This document shows, one piece after another, positions 5,300 to 5,354 of a stretch of 5,354 bases of DNA. This DNA is from an uncultured Collinsella sp. (GTDB lineage: Bacteria; Actinomycetota; Coriobacteriia; Coriobacteriales; Coriobacteriaceae): the NCBI GenBank assembly GCA_900549215.1, contig URNJ01000119.1, positions 1-5,354 of the forward strand, read 5' to 3'. Under the pieces are notes generated by a model. It worked only from the letters and a program-made list of their open reading frames with translations, had not been told where the DNA came from and ran no database searches. Made by a program: the position numbers and the translations under genes. The first letter of the stretch is position 1; each line of letters begins with the position of its first letter.

Positions 5300-5354
5300 A
5301 GACGATATGAGCAGGACATAAAAACATTGAGAGCCCCTGCTGCATGAAAGACCG

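Noticed and set aside
5310..5341. AGCAGG / CCTGCT hairpin upstream of the protease gene
   Set aside because: A 6-bp stem with a 20-base loop and no T-run on either strand is too weak to call a terminator.
5344..5354. Possible start of a plus-strand gene at the right edge (ATGAAAGACCG)
   Set aside because: Only three codons are visible and no ribosome binding site precedes the ATG.

Overview
The window looks like chromosomal DNA of a gut-type actinobacterium, most plausibly a Coriobacteriia member such as Collinsella. The reasons are the fairly high but uneven GC content, strong AGGAGG ribosome binding sites, the use of GTG starts, and a PTS plus phospho-glucosidase fermentative sugar locus. 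This assignment is inference from gene content and style, not from a marker gene.

Layout. At 1-192 (+) there is the 3' end of a gene whose product ends in a Gly/Lys/Arg-rich tail. A 126-bp gap follows, with a strong hairpin (247-289) placed to terminate the operon that arrives from the other strand. From 3179 down to 319 (-) lies a two-gene operon: a GH1 6-phospho-beta-glucosidase (1701-3179), then a PTS beta-glucoside-type EIIBC permease (319-1689). They are separated by 11 bp, and the stop codon of the first sits inside the ribosome binding site of the second. Divergent to it, across a 153-bp AT-rich control region, is an AraC-family regulator with an N-terminal cupin domain (3333-4325, +). 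Tail to tail with the regulator, 8 bp away, is a CPBP (Abi/CAAX-type) intramembrane protease gene (4334-5248, -). The remaining 106 bp (5249-5354) are its upstream region.

How the genes work together. EIIBC would import and phosphorylate a beta-glucoside, using a EIIA supplied from elsewhere because none is fused or adjacent. The GH1 enzyme would then hydrolyse the 6-phospho-beta-glucoside inside the cell to glucose-6-phosphate and an aglycone or sugar. The AraC-type protein is the obvious local regulator. The control region shows a TACCGTT direct repeat at exactly 21-bp spacing that could be its operator, overlapping divergent promoter elements, and a CcpA/LacI-like (cre-like) core. The CPBP protease seems functionally unrelated.

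The most notable points are the candidate operator architecture, the replacement of the usual phosphate-binding serine of 6-phospho-beta-glucosidases by alanine, the missing EIIA, the AT-richer composition of the sugar cassette compared with both flanks, and the inverted repeat spanning both stop codons of the regulator and protease genes. I see no CRISPR array, tRNA, rRNA, transposase or phage gene. No wholly new system is evident.
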